From: Enoplolaimus lenunculus
Lineage: Eukaryota > Nematoda > Enoplea > Enoplida > Thoracostomopsidae
Assembly (NCBI GenBank): GCA_030248215.1
Contig: JASANG010001571.1
Coordinates: 1 to 64,000, forward strand
DNA length: 64,000 nucleotides
Reading direction: 5' to 3'
The notes below the pieces were generated by a model, which made no database searches, was not told the origin of the DNA, and worked only from the letters and a program-made list of their open reading frames with translations. Shown here piece by piece: positions 32,590 to 44,507 of this stretch. The translations under genes were made by a program, and so were the position numbers. Position 1 is the first letter of the stretch. Each line of letters starts with the position of its first letter.

Positions 32590-35500
32590 TTATCGGCACC
32601 GACACAGCCAAAATGATACGCAATGGATGATGCTTAAAACTGATGCGCCAATCTGAAACAAACACTGTTAATATAATATAAAACAATGGCTGGGTTTCTG
32701 AAATCTTATTTAAGTATTTACTTAAGTTATACTTAAAAAATTACTTGAGAGTCACTGACTTAAGTAAACGCTTAACTTTTTGAGCAAAAACAAATAACCG
32801 CCAAATGTGAGCTATAGCCATAACATGAACGCCATAGTTTTGCTTCGGATACGCCATGAGTCTACAATTTCAACTGGACCAAGGTTTAGTATGCCACAGC
32901 TGTTAATCTCACAGTAATACATCAAATTTAGTCGAAGACTTAAGTAATTACTTAAGTTAAGTAACTTTTCAAAAACGACAAAATGATTAAATAATTACTT
33001 AGAACATACTTTAAGTACTAAGTCGTACTTAAAGTAAGGTTTCGGAAACCCAACCAATGATACTCTGTACTAACCCGTCAGAGGTATGCTTCCAGCGAGG
33101 GTCCACCGAGCCGATGGAATTCATAGGAATAAACCGTTCCTTGAAAAATCTTTGCTAGGCATGGAAAGATACTTTGAAATTTTTAGCCCCACTTGTAAGT
33201 TGATTGAAATCCCGGATTGGCACGCGCGTCTCTGCTTAAAATTTGTCGGCCACCGTACATAACCACAACAGTTAGGACTTTCAACGCATTCTATGCGTTT
33301 CCGGTGAAAAAATTTTTAGCGTAAAGAAGTGACCGGATCCGTAATCACTGTAAATTCCGGTGAGTTGATTAATCAACTCAGAGCGCGAATTGTTATTTCT
33401 GGTTATTTCTGAGTTAACCCTTTCTCACATGAACATTTTGTATTTTTCCTGAGACCTACTTTTATGCTAGCATTCGAACTCCAGTGACTGGAGTGGGAGG
33501 TGTTTACCATCACCACTCAGCTATAGGAGCTTGAATCTCGAGCCCGAGGGGGCTCTCACGTCTTGTGGTGATTTTGTACTATGTATACGTGTTGCAATTG
33601 TTAAACACGGTGCGATATATATTATTTAACGTGTATACACTGCGCTAAGTTGCCTATAGGCAACTCAATGTGAGAAAAACAGGAAACTTAAACTCGCACT
33701 AAAGTGATTTAATTTCGGCTGAATTAATTAACTCAGAATGAGTAGAATCAACTCAGAATTTTGAGTTCTGAAAGACCTAACTCAAACTGAAAGATTTAAC
33801 TCATACTAAATTATTAAAAACAACTCAATGGAATTTACAGTATGTGTTCGTTGCGTCATTCATTTTTTCATTGCCTTCCTTTCTGGTTTTGCTTTGGCTC
33901 CATCTACTTTACTCCGAACGCTGTAAATTCCAGTGAGTTGATTTTAACTCAGAATGAGTTGAATCTACTTAGATGTCTGAGGTCTCAATTTGATCTCTCA
34001 GAACTCACAATTTTGAATTGATTGAACTTTATTCCGAGTGAATTAATCGAATCACCTGGAATTAAATCAGCTGAGAGTGAGTTAATATTTACTGTTATTA
34101 ATTCAGAAATAACCAGAAATAACTAATTCTCTCTCTGAGTTAATTAATCAGCTCACGGAAATTAACAGTGAACCAGTTGCTTGAACTGGCTCTTAATTAG
34201 CGTAAAATCTCAGCTTTTAAGTATTATCTTTTAATTTTGGCTTTTAGTGTTTTTGTTGAGAGTTCGCCATTCGCGTACTGACCAGTTGAGCTTTCTACCG
34301 ATCAATTCCGTAAAACTCCAGCGGTCGGTGGTCAGATGTCCAACCGATGCCGGTGCGAATACCAGAAATCGATAGGGCACAGAAACCGCAACGTCATCAG
34401 GCCAGTCATGATTTTTCTACCCAATTGCGGGGGCCGCCCCGCGATTTTATAATCCTTTTAACGCCGTTGAAAATATTTTTCGTCCAGGGGGGGGGGGGCG
34501 AAACTGTTCGCTCTGTAAATTCCAGTGTACGACTATCAGAACTCAAAATTGTCAGTTCATTCCACTGAATCTGAGTTTTTAGTTTAGGAACTCACCCGGA
34601 ATCTACTCAATTCGGAGTAAGAATCAACTCAACTCAGAATGAGATAAAGTTTTCTGTTATTAACTCAGAAAAAAACTAACTTTCCGTCTGAGTTGATCAA
34701 TTAACACATTGGCATTTACGGTGCGTGGAAATGGGGGCGTCTCCCGTACCCCCGCGTTCGTAGTTCCGCATATACAATTACGGCTTTGAAGTATTCATTG
34801 AATGAACTCAGTTACCCAAAGTCCAAACGTTCCGCCAATGTTTGATATAAGATCGTAGACATTTTCTGCGTAAAATGCTGTTACTGTCGCAGTTGTCAAA
34901 CGGTCATATGTGATATCAACAGATAACCAATATTCTCGTTTGCTTATCCGTATAAATTCCGAATTTTCAGTTATCCTGAAAGCGTCCATTTTATATCAAC
35001 AGGACTGAACCTCACGGGACGATGTTGCTTTAAGGGGCGAATCATCTTTTTTTCGCAAGATGATTAACAGAGTAAAGCTTATGCTTTAGACTAATTGATT
35101 TGGGCAGAAAATGTATTGAAAACTATTTCATTGTTCAGGATTGGGCCAATGTAAAGAACAGCAACGGAGCAGTATTATAAGCATATTCCTAAGCCTAAAA
35201 CTAAGCATAAGCCTAAAGCCTAAGCGTAAGAATGAGAATATTGCTTAGCGTAAGTCTAAGCGTAAGCCTAAGCGAAGCAAAAAATAGTCTAAAGCTTAAG
35301 CTTACTCTATTGCAGTCCCACGGAAAAACGTTCCGACCTTGATCTTTACATGGGCCCAGGATTGTAAGCATGTTATATATGCTTGCTCTGGTGCATATGC
35401 AACATAAGAAATGAACATTGTGTTGTATGCTAGCCGACAACATACGTGCCGACATAAAGTCGACGAGAAAGGCAGTTGGATTGGCGGGCTGCGTGGCGCA

Positions 35501-38500
35501 GTGGTGCAGCGGTTACCTGACAATACGTAGGTCGCTAGTTCGATGCCACCCGTTACCCACATTTCCAGCTGCAGAGTTTTTCTGAAATCTCCGGTTCTTA
35601 TCCTGACTAATGAGGATAAAATGCATAATTGCAATCGTTTGGATATTCGACTTATGTTGCTTTGAGACTCAAGTTATTGTATTAAAAATACTTAACTAAA
35701 GCCTGTATTCTGAAATGTGTGTAACACCTATCACCAGTTTATGATACGTCCTGTAGCTTTTGAACCAGCGCATGGTGACGTCCGAAATTCCAGCACACTG
35801 TTCGATTTTGATTTGTCCTACTTTTGTATCAATTTCGAGTTATGCAATTGCAGATGTTCGTCAGTTTGAAAACACTATCGCTAAATGATGATAGGTGCTA
35901 TACGCATTTGAGAATACGGGCCCAGAATGTAGCAAAAATATATTTTGATGTTTTGAAACTGAAAATTGTGTAATGATTAAGAATGTTTAACTTAAAAGTT
36001 GTATGCAGTTTTTCGCAATTTATTCAACAAAGAAGACACATTGTAAGCTTTATAGCGAACGATTTGCATTGCAAAATGTTCAAGATCACCGAGTAGGCGA
36101 GTAATAGAATTCACCATGCTGGATTCACTCGTCAGCTGGTTATTAATCCTACTTACACAGAGTACGAAATTGTTGGTTTGAAGTTATTTTGTCGACACGG
36201 CACTTTGCATTGTTGATTGCATTTACTAATTGACGATGGAGCTTGTAAAATAACCTTGTACAGGTACGCCTTATGCTCGTCAGGCATGCAAATTGGTAAG
36301 TCTGAAATTTTCAAATATTTATATACTTTTTTCCATTTCGAAATTAGTATAGTAATTATTTTAAAAAAACATTGAAGAGAATTGAAATTGTTTCAAAATT
36401 AATAGTGAAAATTGAATATTTAACTTTCAAACTCAAAGTATAAATGAATAATTTATATACATATATATATATATTATATATGTATATGTATGGATGTATG
36501 TATATACCAGGTTCATCGAATTCGTTGTTCAGCGAATGAAATGCCAAAGGCATGCAAGTTAAATTGAACATTTGAAGAAAACACTTTTTGTTGCATCCGG
36601 ACTGTGTGTATTTGGCGGTGTTGTTACAATCGAATTGACTCCATCTGAAACAAAACTCGCACAAAAGGGGATTTTCATATTTAGTTTAGTTTCCGCGAGC
36701 TGATTTTATTTTCAGTCTACCAAAGTTGAAACCATCGTCTTAAGTCATAAAGCCTAAAATTTAAAGCTACGGTTAAGTTATATACAAATTTACTACTATT
36801 AATCAATCAGTGATGTCAAGAGTGGATGATTTTCACAAAAGTGTGCAACTGGGTACATTCTGTACACTAAACATTGTACCCAGCGCACGTTGTATTTTTG
36901 ACCTACCCACGTTATTTGGGGGGGGGGACGTTGAACCGATATTGTGAATTTTAGCTAAAGTCGCTTCGATTATATTTTAACTCCAATGTTTACTATGTAG
37001 CTTAAGTGGTGACTACCCTCCCAAATCAGAGGGGGGTCGAGCAAAAATGCAACGCGTGCTGGTACACTTTGTGCCATACACTACCGCATCAGTTGCACAC
37101 TCTTCTGCAAGTGGACATCATCCACTCCTGGTCATATGAACAGTTTCTGTCCAATATTTGAGGTTCAACCCAAGTTTACAATAATCTAAAGTTGGCAAGA
37201 ATGTTCTACTGGGAGAGTTCGTTGAAGTCAAGTAACAGCGGAAGCCGAAACCGCTCAGTTGAAAAATATGAATTCTTGTGCGTGAAAGATAAATATAGTA
37301 AATTGAACAATTTACTTGAGTAAATTTAACTTTTGACTAACAATTGAAACACGATTGTGGTGTCCAAGTAGTAAATAAATTGCATTTGCAGTGAACGAAA
37401 GTGTCGTTGATGCGTCATGTAGGTCGCCTCCGAACGCAACGTCAGGTATGTAAAGGCTCATACCGTCCAAAAGTAAGTCAGTCAATGTTGTTATAAAATC
37501 ACTCGAGTTCAATCGAAATTGGTATGACGTTTCTGTAAACAAAAAGATATTAAGTGGCTGTCTTTCTGGTCACTTGATCCAGTTAGCTTTATCGCAAAAT
37601 AAAGCACATTCTTTTACGAGGCTGTGACTATAAATAGCTTCACAATTGAGAAACCGAATGAGATAAAAAAACGGAAAATATTCATGTGAGAAAGGGATAA
37701 GCGAGACACTTTTGAGTTTTGTTGATCAGCAAGTTTTGCTAACCTCCAGCGTACACAGATCCAGTTTGAAGTGGTCCTGGCACTTTTATACAGTAACCCA
37801 TCGGTAGAAAAGCGTGTGACACGTTCAGTTCAACGCAAGAGTTACGATAAAAGTGTAAACCTGAAATAAACATTTAAAAAGATAGAATGCTTTGAAAACA
37901 CTATCGCTAACTGATGATAGGTGCTATATGCATTTGAGAATATGCGCCTATGCGTGAACCCTAATGCATAACCTTAACAATAATCGCAAGCCTAAACGTT
38001 CCAAGTACCGTAATCGCCAATTCTACTATATCCCAGTGCGCAGGTTACAATTTTTTAACTGAGCCAAATTATTTTAAGATTTAATACCCTGCAACCTGAT
38101 TGGCTGACGCAAAACTCTTCATTCAAATTGACCGTCTTGTGCTGGTTTTGGAATTATCTGGTTTCTCTATGTCAGGCAATTTTGTTTCGATCGTTTTAAA
38201 AAAGTTTAGCATAAACCTAAACCTTATGCTTACTCACCAACTTGGGTAGCTTGCAAAATATCTTCACACTTAATCAACACCGATTCAATCAGTTGTTTAA
38301 ATGTAATATTACGCGTCTAAAATATTAAAAATTATAAGATGCCGATAGTAAAATATAGAATACTAATAGATGTAGGTGAATTTACTCAAAATTAAAGTCT
38401 GTCGTTGTTAGGTATGAATGTGGACTACAAACATGAAGATACTGACGAAAAATCGTTTAAACTTATCTGCTAAATCATACTCAGCTATTTTCTTCCAAAG

Positions 38501-41134
38501 CTTTTCAGCAGCAGTTAATAAGATGGAACTATTTCTAAAAGTAAGCACCAATGTAACGAACAGGGGCGGAGCAGTATTATCAGCATATTCTAAAGCCTAA
38601 ACGTAAGCAGTCTTAGTCTAAGCCTATGCGTAAGAATGAGCATATTCCTAAGCCTACGCCTAAGCGTAAGAATGAGCATATTTCTAAGCCTAAGTCTAAG
38701 CGCCTAAGCCTATGCCAAGCAAAAAAAAAGTCTAAATCTTAAGCTTACTCTTTTCTAGGACCACAGAAAAACGCTCCGCCCCTGATCTTTACACGAGCCA
38801 AAGTAAGGAAGGAATACCGTTCAACTGCCTCGTAAATTGTGAAACCGTGTGCGTAAGACCATGCAGTTGTCCCATGTCAAAAAATTCTGGTGCAAACGGT
38901 TTTAGAGTCGAAATCATTTCCGCGCACACTCACATTAAAGTTCTACAGACAGTTAATTATGCCACGTCCTCGTTATCTTGCGCCCGCCTTGTGGAAAATA
39001 AAGCGGTTCAAAATTAGTGATAAAAAATTATACATTTTGATTCTTATCAATTTTGAGTTTGTTAAATTTGCTCTATAAAAACAGTGGTAAAAGTGAAAGT
39101 TTTCATTTTCCACAAGGTAGGCGCAAGATAAAACGAGGACAACTCATAACCGCCTAGGCAGGGGTCAAAATTCGTCTTTAAAGGGTTGAACCCTAATTCC
39201 CTGGGTTATCGACTCGTACATACTTGTAACAGTTGATGGGTAGCTCGACTGCGTCCATTTATCATATCGGTAACATTTTGAATAGTTTCGTTATCATAAT
39301 CAAGCATGTATGGCTTCACTTGAGGCGGCATTAATGCGAGTGACAAAAAATTAGCATAATCAGCAGTTTGAAACGACTTTGGCAATGCGCCAAGTTTACT
39401 GTAAACAAACTTCTGATGTGGACAAAAAAATGCGTCCGGTTGCGTCATTTCTGAATGTGCTTCTAGTAAAAATGACGTCGCTGGCGTTTGTCTGACAAAC
39501 GAAAATATGACCTGAAACGGTTTTTTGAAACTAAATCCACAATCTCATGCGTATACAAGGCAGGGTGGTTTTTGGGAAAATTAAACCGACAGGAAACAAC
39601 GGGTTTTTCCGTTTTTTTTCTTTGAAAAACGGAAAAATTGAATGTTACCGGGTGATTAAAATCAAATGACTATTTTATTAAGTATCAACATTTTTTGCAA
39701 TACATGCTGCATCAAAGAGAAACAGCGAAATCACAAATACATATAGCGATTATATTTGTTGCCTTATATACAGGTAACTACTTGAATGCTAAGAAGACAT
39801 AGCATAGGGCCAATCATTGCACTCCACGAATCAATTTGTGGAACTCGATGTGAGGGGCACTAACCCTTTCACTCATAGAGTATGCTATGAGCAACTAAAT
39901 ACAATAATGTACGAGCAATACACACACTGTGAGCATTGTTTAACATTTATAACATATATGCGCAGTGCAAAATCTCCGAAAGACGTGACAGCCTACTCGG
40001 GCTGGAGCATCAAGCTCCTATAGCTCAGTGGTCATCGCAAACGCCTCCCACCCGTGAGACTGGGGTTCGAATCTTACGTTGATAATACACTTCATATGAA
40101 ATTGAAAATATTCATGTGATAACGGGTTAAAAGTTGAAAATTGGCTTCAAGCACTTCCAGAGGGCTTGCGTTTCAGCCCGAGCGTACAAAACAACGGGAA
40201 CATAAATGTTTGTATTCTTGAAACTGTGCAGTTATCATTTGAGCGGACTGCACTCGGTACGACCGACCCTGTCAGAGTAAAACAAGCATTCCTTGCACAA
40301 AAACACCAAGGGTTTAGCTTGTAATACATTTCAGGAGGGTACTGATACGAATCCAAGCTGAGTAGGCTAAAAGCCTGTAAACATGCGTTTTCTTTGTCTT
40401 TCCAAAAAGCTAGGAAGGGTTGTCTCCTGCTGTTGCTTTCACTGGCGGATCCAAGTCGGAGGCCACTCCGGTCCAGGCCCTTCAACAGGGATCAAAACCA
40501 GGATTTTGTATTAAGGTTTAGCACTAAAATGGCGTTTGGCTTCTGGCTCACGAGTGCTTGTACAGCCTGAAGCTCGGGCCCGTAGCCAAGGGGGAGCCGG
40601 CCAGGGGGGGCTCATTCCCCTGGAAAAATTTCAGTCCCCCCTAGAACATTTTCAACCTTGCATGTAAGTCATTGCAAACCTATAAATGCCCCTCCTGAAA
40701 ATTTTTACCCTCCCCTAGCACGATAAGCTGGCTACGAGCCTGGCTTTAGTCATTTCAGACATAAATTTATAAACTTTTTAAGACTATTAATGTCTGAAAT
40801 TGCAAGAACCATTTAGTGTTGAAAATTTAAGAAAGTAAAAGTCTTGAAATTTCAAGATAATTTTTTTGAGTGTCTGTACCCATGCGACACTTACCATAGC
40901 CATGCCATAAAATGTAATGCAAACTGCAGCTGCAAACACAATGCCGTATAATGCAGTAAACGCAAATCGCTGCGGTCGGGTTATTTCTGCAATTCCATGA
41001 ATTGTTGTTTTTTCACTAAATTCAAACAGAGGTGTTCTCGTTGCATTTTTGTCATTTTTCTCTGGTTCAACGGTTATCGAAACGCTATTAGGTTTGCTGA
41101 TATGAGGTAGTGCCAAATTGGGTGGATAAATCAT
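32590..41134 (-). CDS. DEG/ENaC-type sodium channel subunit, upstream paralogue (9 exons, 481 aa)
   Basis: Exons in transcript order: 41134-40895, 39511-39224, 38316-38238, 37860-37744, 37532-37316, 36644-36508, 36301-36157, 34975-34816, 32652-32590. They close into 481 residues. Motifs are FSEKTTIHGIAE with His-Gly 46-47, a hydrophobic TM1 (about 58-84), PDAFFCPHQ, MGYCIKVPGPLQ, a Cys-rich segment (C..C..C, then CNQQCKVPC), NVYDLISNIGGTFGLW and TM2 beginning IGASVLSIIHCV. It ends WLCRCR. Exon lengths equal those of the 17450-26177 gene for exons 3, 4, 7, 8 and 9 (79, 117, 145, 160, 63), and every intron has the same phase, so the two arose by tandem duplication. It has one extra Cys and a longer exon 6. 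The family forms trimeric amiloride-sensitive Na+ channels (mechano-, acid- or peptide-gated). Which applies here cannot be told. Confidence 0.91.
32690..33057. mobile_element. Foldback (TACTTAAG type), full copy
   Basis: TGGCTGGGTTTCTGAAATCT ... GGTTTCGGAAACCCAACCAA. It lies in the last intron of the 481-aa channel, 40 bp before exon 9. Confidence 0.9.
33343..33848. mobile_element. Foldback (GAGTTGA type) split by a TTAA element
   Basis: Left arm CACTGTAAATTCCGGTGAGT, right end AATGGAATTTACAGT. The element is interrupted by a 270-bp TTAA-flanked MITE (33418-33687) whose target TTAA lies in the GAGTTAA of this element. Confidence 0.85.
33418..33687 (-). mobile_element. piggyBac-like TTAA MITE with tRNA-like body (nested)
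   Basis: TTAA|CCCTTTCTCACATG at one end and CAATGTGAGAAA..TTAA at the other. The minus strand reads a tRNA-like A box (TAGCTGAGTGG) and B box (GAGTTCGAAT), as in the copies at 13544, 19428 and 39860. Confidence 0.85.
33915..34167. mobile_element. Foldback (GAGTTGA type), full copy
   Basis: CGCTGTAAATTCCAGTGAGT ... GCTCACGGAAATTAACAGTG with arms of TTAACTCAGAATGAGTTGAA. Confidence 0.87.
34513..34727. mobile_element. Foldback (GAGTTGA type)
   Basis: CTCTGTAAATTCCAGTG at the left, CACATTGGCATTTACGGTG at the right, GAGTTGATCAATTAA near the end. A poly-G run and GGGGGCG lie just to its left. Confidence 0.75.
35019..35105. mobile_element. Sister hexamer MITE, 5' fragment
   Basis: GATGTTGCTTTAAGGGGCGA, AACAGAGTAAAGCTTATGCT and a truncated remainder. 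Confidence 0.6.
35141..35359. mobile_element. Telomere-hexamer MITE in a channel-gene intron
   Basis: GGCCAATGTAAAGAACAGCA ... CCTTGATCTTTACATGGGCC with long GCCTAA-like core. It lies just upstream of exon 8 (34975) of the 481-aa channel. Confidence 0.9.
35486..35690 (+). mobile_element. tRNA-derived SINE-like unit
   Basis: A box GCGTGGCGCAGTGG and B box CTAGTTCGATGCC, about 35 bp apart, near the 5' end. A non-tRNA body follows. No flanking repeat was checked. Confidence 0.6.
35701..35934. mobile_element. GGCCCGTATTCTCAAATG-type MITE
   Basis: AGCCTGTATTCTGAAATGTG ... GCATTTGAGAATACGGGCCC. It follows a SINE-like unit. Confidence 0.9.
37634..37702 (+). mobile_element. TTAA MITE, 3' fragment
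   Basis: GAGATAAAAAAACGGAAAAT then ATTCATGTGAGAAAGGGATA matches the right end of the TTAA family. Confidence 0.6.
37887..37951. mobile_element. GGCCCGTATTCTCAAATG-type MITE, right-end fragment
   Basis: AACACTATCGCTAACTGATG ATAGGTGC, then GCATTTGAGAATATGCGCC. Confidence 0.75.
38550..38798. mobile_element. Telomere-hexamer MITE, long core
   Basis: AATGTAACGAACAGGGGCGG ... CCCCTGATCTTTACACGAGC. The core carries repeated CATATTCCTAAGCCTA and GCGTAAGAATGAGCATAT blocks, an early step of the internal duplication seen at 54484-55127. Confidence 0.9.
39860..40130 (+). mobile_element. piggyBac-like TTAA MITE with tRNA-like body
   Basis: CTAA|CCCTTTCACTCATAG ... CATGTGATAACGGG|TTAA. A box TAGCTCAGTGGTCATCG, B box GGGGTTCGAATC. 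Confidence 0.88.
40576..40743. mobile_element. GGCCCGTAGCC-type foldback
   Basis: GGGCCCGTAGCCAAGGGGGA ... CGATAAGCTGGCTACGAGCC. It lies in intron 1 of the 481-aa channel gene, opposite orientation to 21249 relative to its core. Confidence 0.88.
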
Positions 41135-41411
41135 TTATATTACATTAAATTTTGCCTGAAATTATAATATTTAAAGTCGTCTGCGTGGCTCACGTCATCT
41201 CTGCGCGTTATCATTGGCTCCGCTTTCGCTAAAGTTTGGTCTTAGAAAACGTATTTCTTGAAAGACCTGTTGCCAGTACAAGATGTAGGGGTTAAAACAA
41301 TCTGGTAAGGTGCATTTGGATGATTCCTTCAGCTCCCCTCTTTCCAACATCTAACAATGGGCCCAATTCTAAACTGTGTGTAGCCGCTATGCCTTTGAAT
41401 TTGCAAGACGT

Positions 41412-41632
41412 GATACACTGCAAAAATAATGAGTCAAATTGACTTTCTCCGAAATACGCTATTCCTGACTGACTATACAAATTGAATAAAAACTCGACTC
41501 CGCTAGAGTCTAATTCGACTCACTGAGTCGCACGTTCGTCTCTGGCGGAGTCGAAATTGGCTCCGTTTTTGTAGTCCCATAGAGCCTGTTTCGGAAAGAC
41601 ACAATTTGACTAACCATTTTTTGCAGTGTACA
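41412..41632. mobile_element. TA-flanked foldback (GAGTCAA type)
   Basis: TACACTGCAAAAATAATGAG ... TTTTTTGCAGTGTA. Both ends are flanked by TA. It lies upstream of the 481-aa channel start. Confidence 0.9.
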
Positions 41633-42306
41633 CAGTACATCAGGTTTCAAATTCTGGTCGCAACCCGAACAAATAAATTGCTTAAAATATGACAAATTTC
41701 AAAGGATACCAGTCCATAGTTTCAAATTTTCTCATGCCACAGGGAAACGGTTTAAAGGAACTGGGACCCTACTGTCAATGACTGATACTACTTTATTTAT
41801 GTTTACCGGCACGTGAATGAGTACCATTTAGTGATGTATATAACCGGAATGCAAATCAACTATAATCAATTAGTCCTAATTGCTATAGAAACATATCAAC
41901 ATGACTGCGTAGAACAAAGGTTGGCTATCGTGAAAAACATGTGACATAAGCGACCAGACAGATATTTTCCAAAAGTTACTGAAATAAATTTGTCTATAAA
42001 TAAATGTTGCCAGTGGTAGAATCACGGAATGGTCATCCATAGGTAAAGTCCGCAACAGAAATTGAAACCTAATTTTTTTTGTTGAAGTACTAAAATTGCG
42101 TTTGGCTTCTTAAAACTCGCTGCGCGTGCGTGCGATCTGACTATTATATGTTATGCAGATCCCAAGTTGTAATATTCTGAATCTGCCACGGATGCGTTTA
42201 TATAAATGTTATATCCAAAAAAAACTTCTTTGTCTCTTGTTCATTTCCACACATGAGGTCAGGACTATTTGACAAGTCAGCTAAGCATAAAGCGTTGACT
42301 ATTTTT

Positions 42307-42503
42307 TGGGCCCATGTACAGAACAGGGCCGGATCGTTTTTCGGAGGGGCTAAAATAGAGTCAGTTTAACGTTTAGACTAATTTTTTGCTTAGGCTTAGG
42401 CTTAGGAATAGGCTCATCCTTACGCTTAGGCATAGGCTTGGCTTAGGCTTAGAATTAGGAATACGCTTATACTACTGTTCCGGCCCTGTTATATACATGC
42501 GCC
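42307..42503. mobile_element. Telomere-hexamer MITE, full copy
   Basis: GGGCCCATGTACAGAACAGG ... CCGGCCCTGTTATATACATG with TTAGGC core. It lies between the 481-aa channel and PAN genes and abuts a GCGCTATACTTG element. Confidence 0.9.
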
Positions 42504-42521
42504 ATTTTTGTGCATAGGCTT

Positions 42522-43108
42522 AGGGCGGCGCTATGCTTTACATGATGTGCGGCGCCGTCCGTCACCCGAACGACCCTGTCCGTCACCGTACGTACGATAC
42601 CGTATGGCGACGGACAGGATAGGTCATCCTCGTTATAATGTTTATGCAAATGTAAAAAGATTGCACCCCGTTTTCGGAGACACACCTCTTTAATAGCCAC
42701 TTTGTGCAATATTTGACGTGTCCTCAGATCATTTGAGAACCATGGAAACACACAAATCTCCCTAAAAAGGCATTTTAATAATTTGTCACATTTGTCACAA
42801 CATTCAGTGTACAGTGTTTACTTTTTATATTTGATATTTGTGTATGTTTCTATTTTGTTTCGAATTCTTCAAATATTGTGTGATTACTGTCCCGACACCC
42901 TTTGTACAGACTCCGGGCAAATTGTACTGATGGAACACACTCTTTGCATTGTACCTAATTTCATGTTTTGCAGTACTGTTTAGTACCACAGTCAAACAAA
43001 GAGACTGGACAATTTTTTACATCCGATAAGCCATGCGGATGATCCATGACGGATAGCATCGTACGGGTGACGGACGGCACGACAAGTATAGCGCAACCCT
43101 TTAGCACA
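42522..43108. mobile_element. GCGCTATACTTG-type MITE with unrelated centre
   Basis: CTTAGGGCGGCGCTATGCTT at the left, GACAAGTATAGCGCAACCCT at the right. CG-rich blocks lie near each end and about 400 bp of other sequence between. Confidence 0.7.
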
Positions 43109-43615
43109 GGACTTGGAATATGCATATTGTTACGCTGAGGTTTAGATTTATGCTTAAGAATATATCACTTGGTAATCAAGCAGAACATGCAATTTGGGCG
43201 TACTGATAAAACTGAAAACGAAGTAGGAAATGATTTGCAACGCTGAATTATTGCTATGTTCTTATTATTTTTGCAAATTTTTCCTATACATATTTCTCAA
43301 TTCAGAAAATTTTAATTTCAAAGTACAGTATCATATGATATTCAACTGGACAATTTAGCTATGTTATACAGGTATGCAGACACTTGGAAACAAACCATGT
43401 GACATTCGCAGACAATATGTAGAATATCATATGATAATGCAGTAGAAACAGTGACTGTCAGATCAGGATAGCAGACAACTCAAATTTTTTGTGTTTGACA
43501 TCGGATTAATGTGCAGACGATATGTTAACCGCTATGGTAAAAGGTACAAAACATGTTTCGGTCAAATTGAATTATAACATGCATCCCGCATAAACCTACG
43601 CCTACAAGTCCGCGA

Positions 43616-43799
43616 GCCCATGAATAGCACAGAGCCGAGTCATTTTCCGGAGGGGCTGTAACAGAGTCAGTTTAAGCTTTAGACTAAATTTTTTTGCTTA
43701 GGCTTAGGCTTACGCTTAGGCTTAGGCTTACGCTTAGGCTTAGGCGTAGGCTTAGGAATATGCTTATACTACTGTTCCAGCCCTGTTCTAAATATGGGC
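43616..43799. mobile_element. Telomere-hexamer MITE with the cleanest hexamer run
   Basis: GCCCATGAATAGCACAGAGC ... AGCCCTGTTCTAAATATGGG. The core at 43695-43755 is almost pure TTAGGC alternating with TTACGC. Confidence 0.9.
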
Positions 43800-44136
43800 C
43801 TGTCTGCGCCCTTTAAGCTTTATAATCTTGATTTCGTGGGAAAGTGTACCTCTGTATGACGAAATAAACAAGAAAGTGATGGGAATGTTTAAGGATTAAA
43901 TCGTGTCAAAAACTATCGCGAATGTGTAGGATTACGGTCCAAATGGACTCGTTTAACCACAATCGCTACATTCTGGATGATGGGGGTAGGAATTCTGCTT
44001 ATGGTCAAAAATTGCTATAGCATAATTATGATGATAACTGATTAATGAATTGAGCGAACTTTTAATGTTTTATGAACAATTAATAAAGTTATACAAAAAA
44101 TCTAACGTTGAATAAATGTTATTCCAAGAAATAGAC

Positions 44137-44256
44137 CATATCAGGGGCAGAATGTTTTCATTCAGGAGCACGAGACTACAATAGAGTAAGTTTAAGTTTT
44201 AAACTAATCTTTTTGTTCCGGCTAACGCTTAGGAATATGCTTATACTACTGTAACG
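44137..44256. mobile_element. Telomere-hexamer MITE, decayed
   Basis: ATATCAGGGGCAGAATGTTT, GAGTAAGTTTAAG, CTTAGGAATATGCTTATACT. The hexamer core is nearly lost and the right end is missing. Confidence 0.7.
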
Positions 44257-44507
44257 TCAATTAAAATAATCCTAAAGTTTCAAAAAGATGTGTAAATTTT
44301 TTTAATCGCACATATCTTTAGTTTGCTTGTTTGAAAACCTATTACTAGACGGTTATATATAATGATTATTTCATATATATATATATTATTCAAAGTTTGG
44401 CCGCCTGACGACAAAAAGGCCAACTTCTTCAAACGTCTTGGTCCTTCTTCAAAACATCGCGGCCCTCTGCTCCATGCCCAAGCATCCTTTGGACCGAAAT
44501 GACAAAT

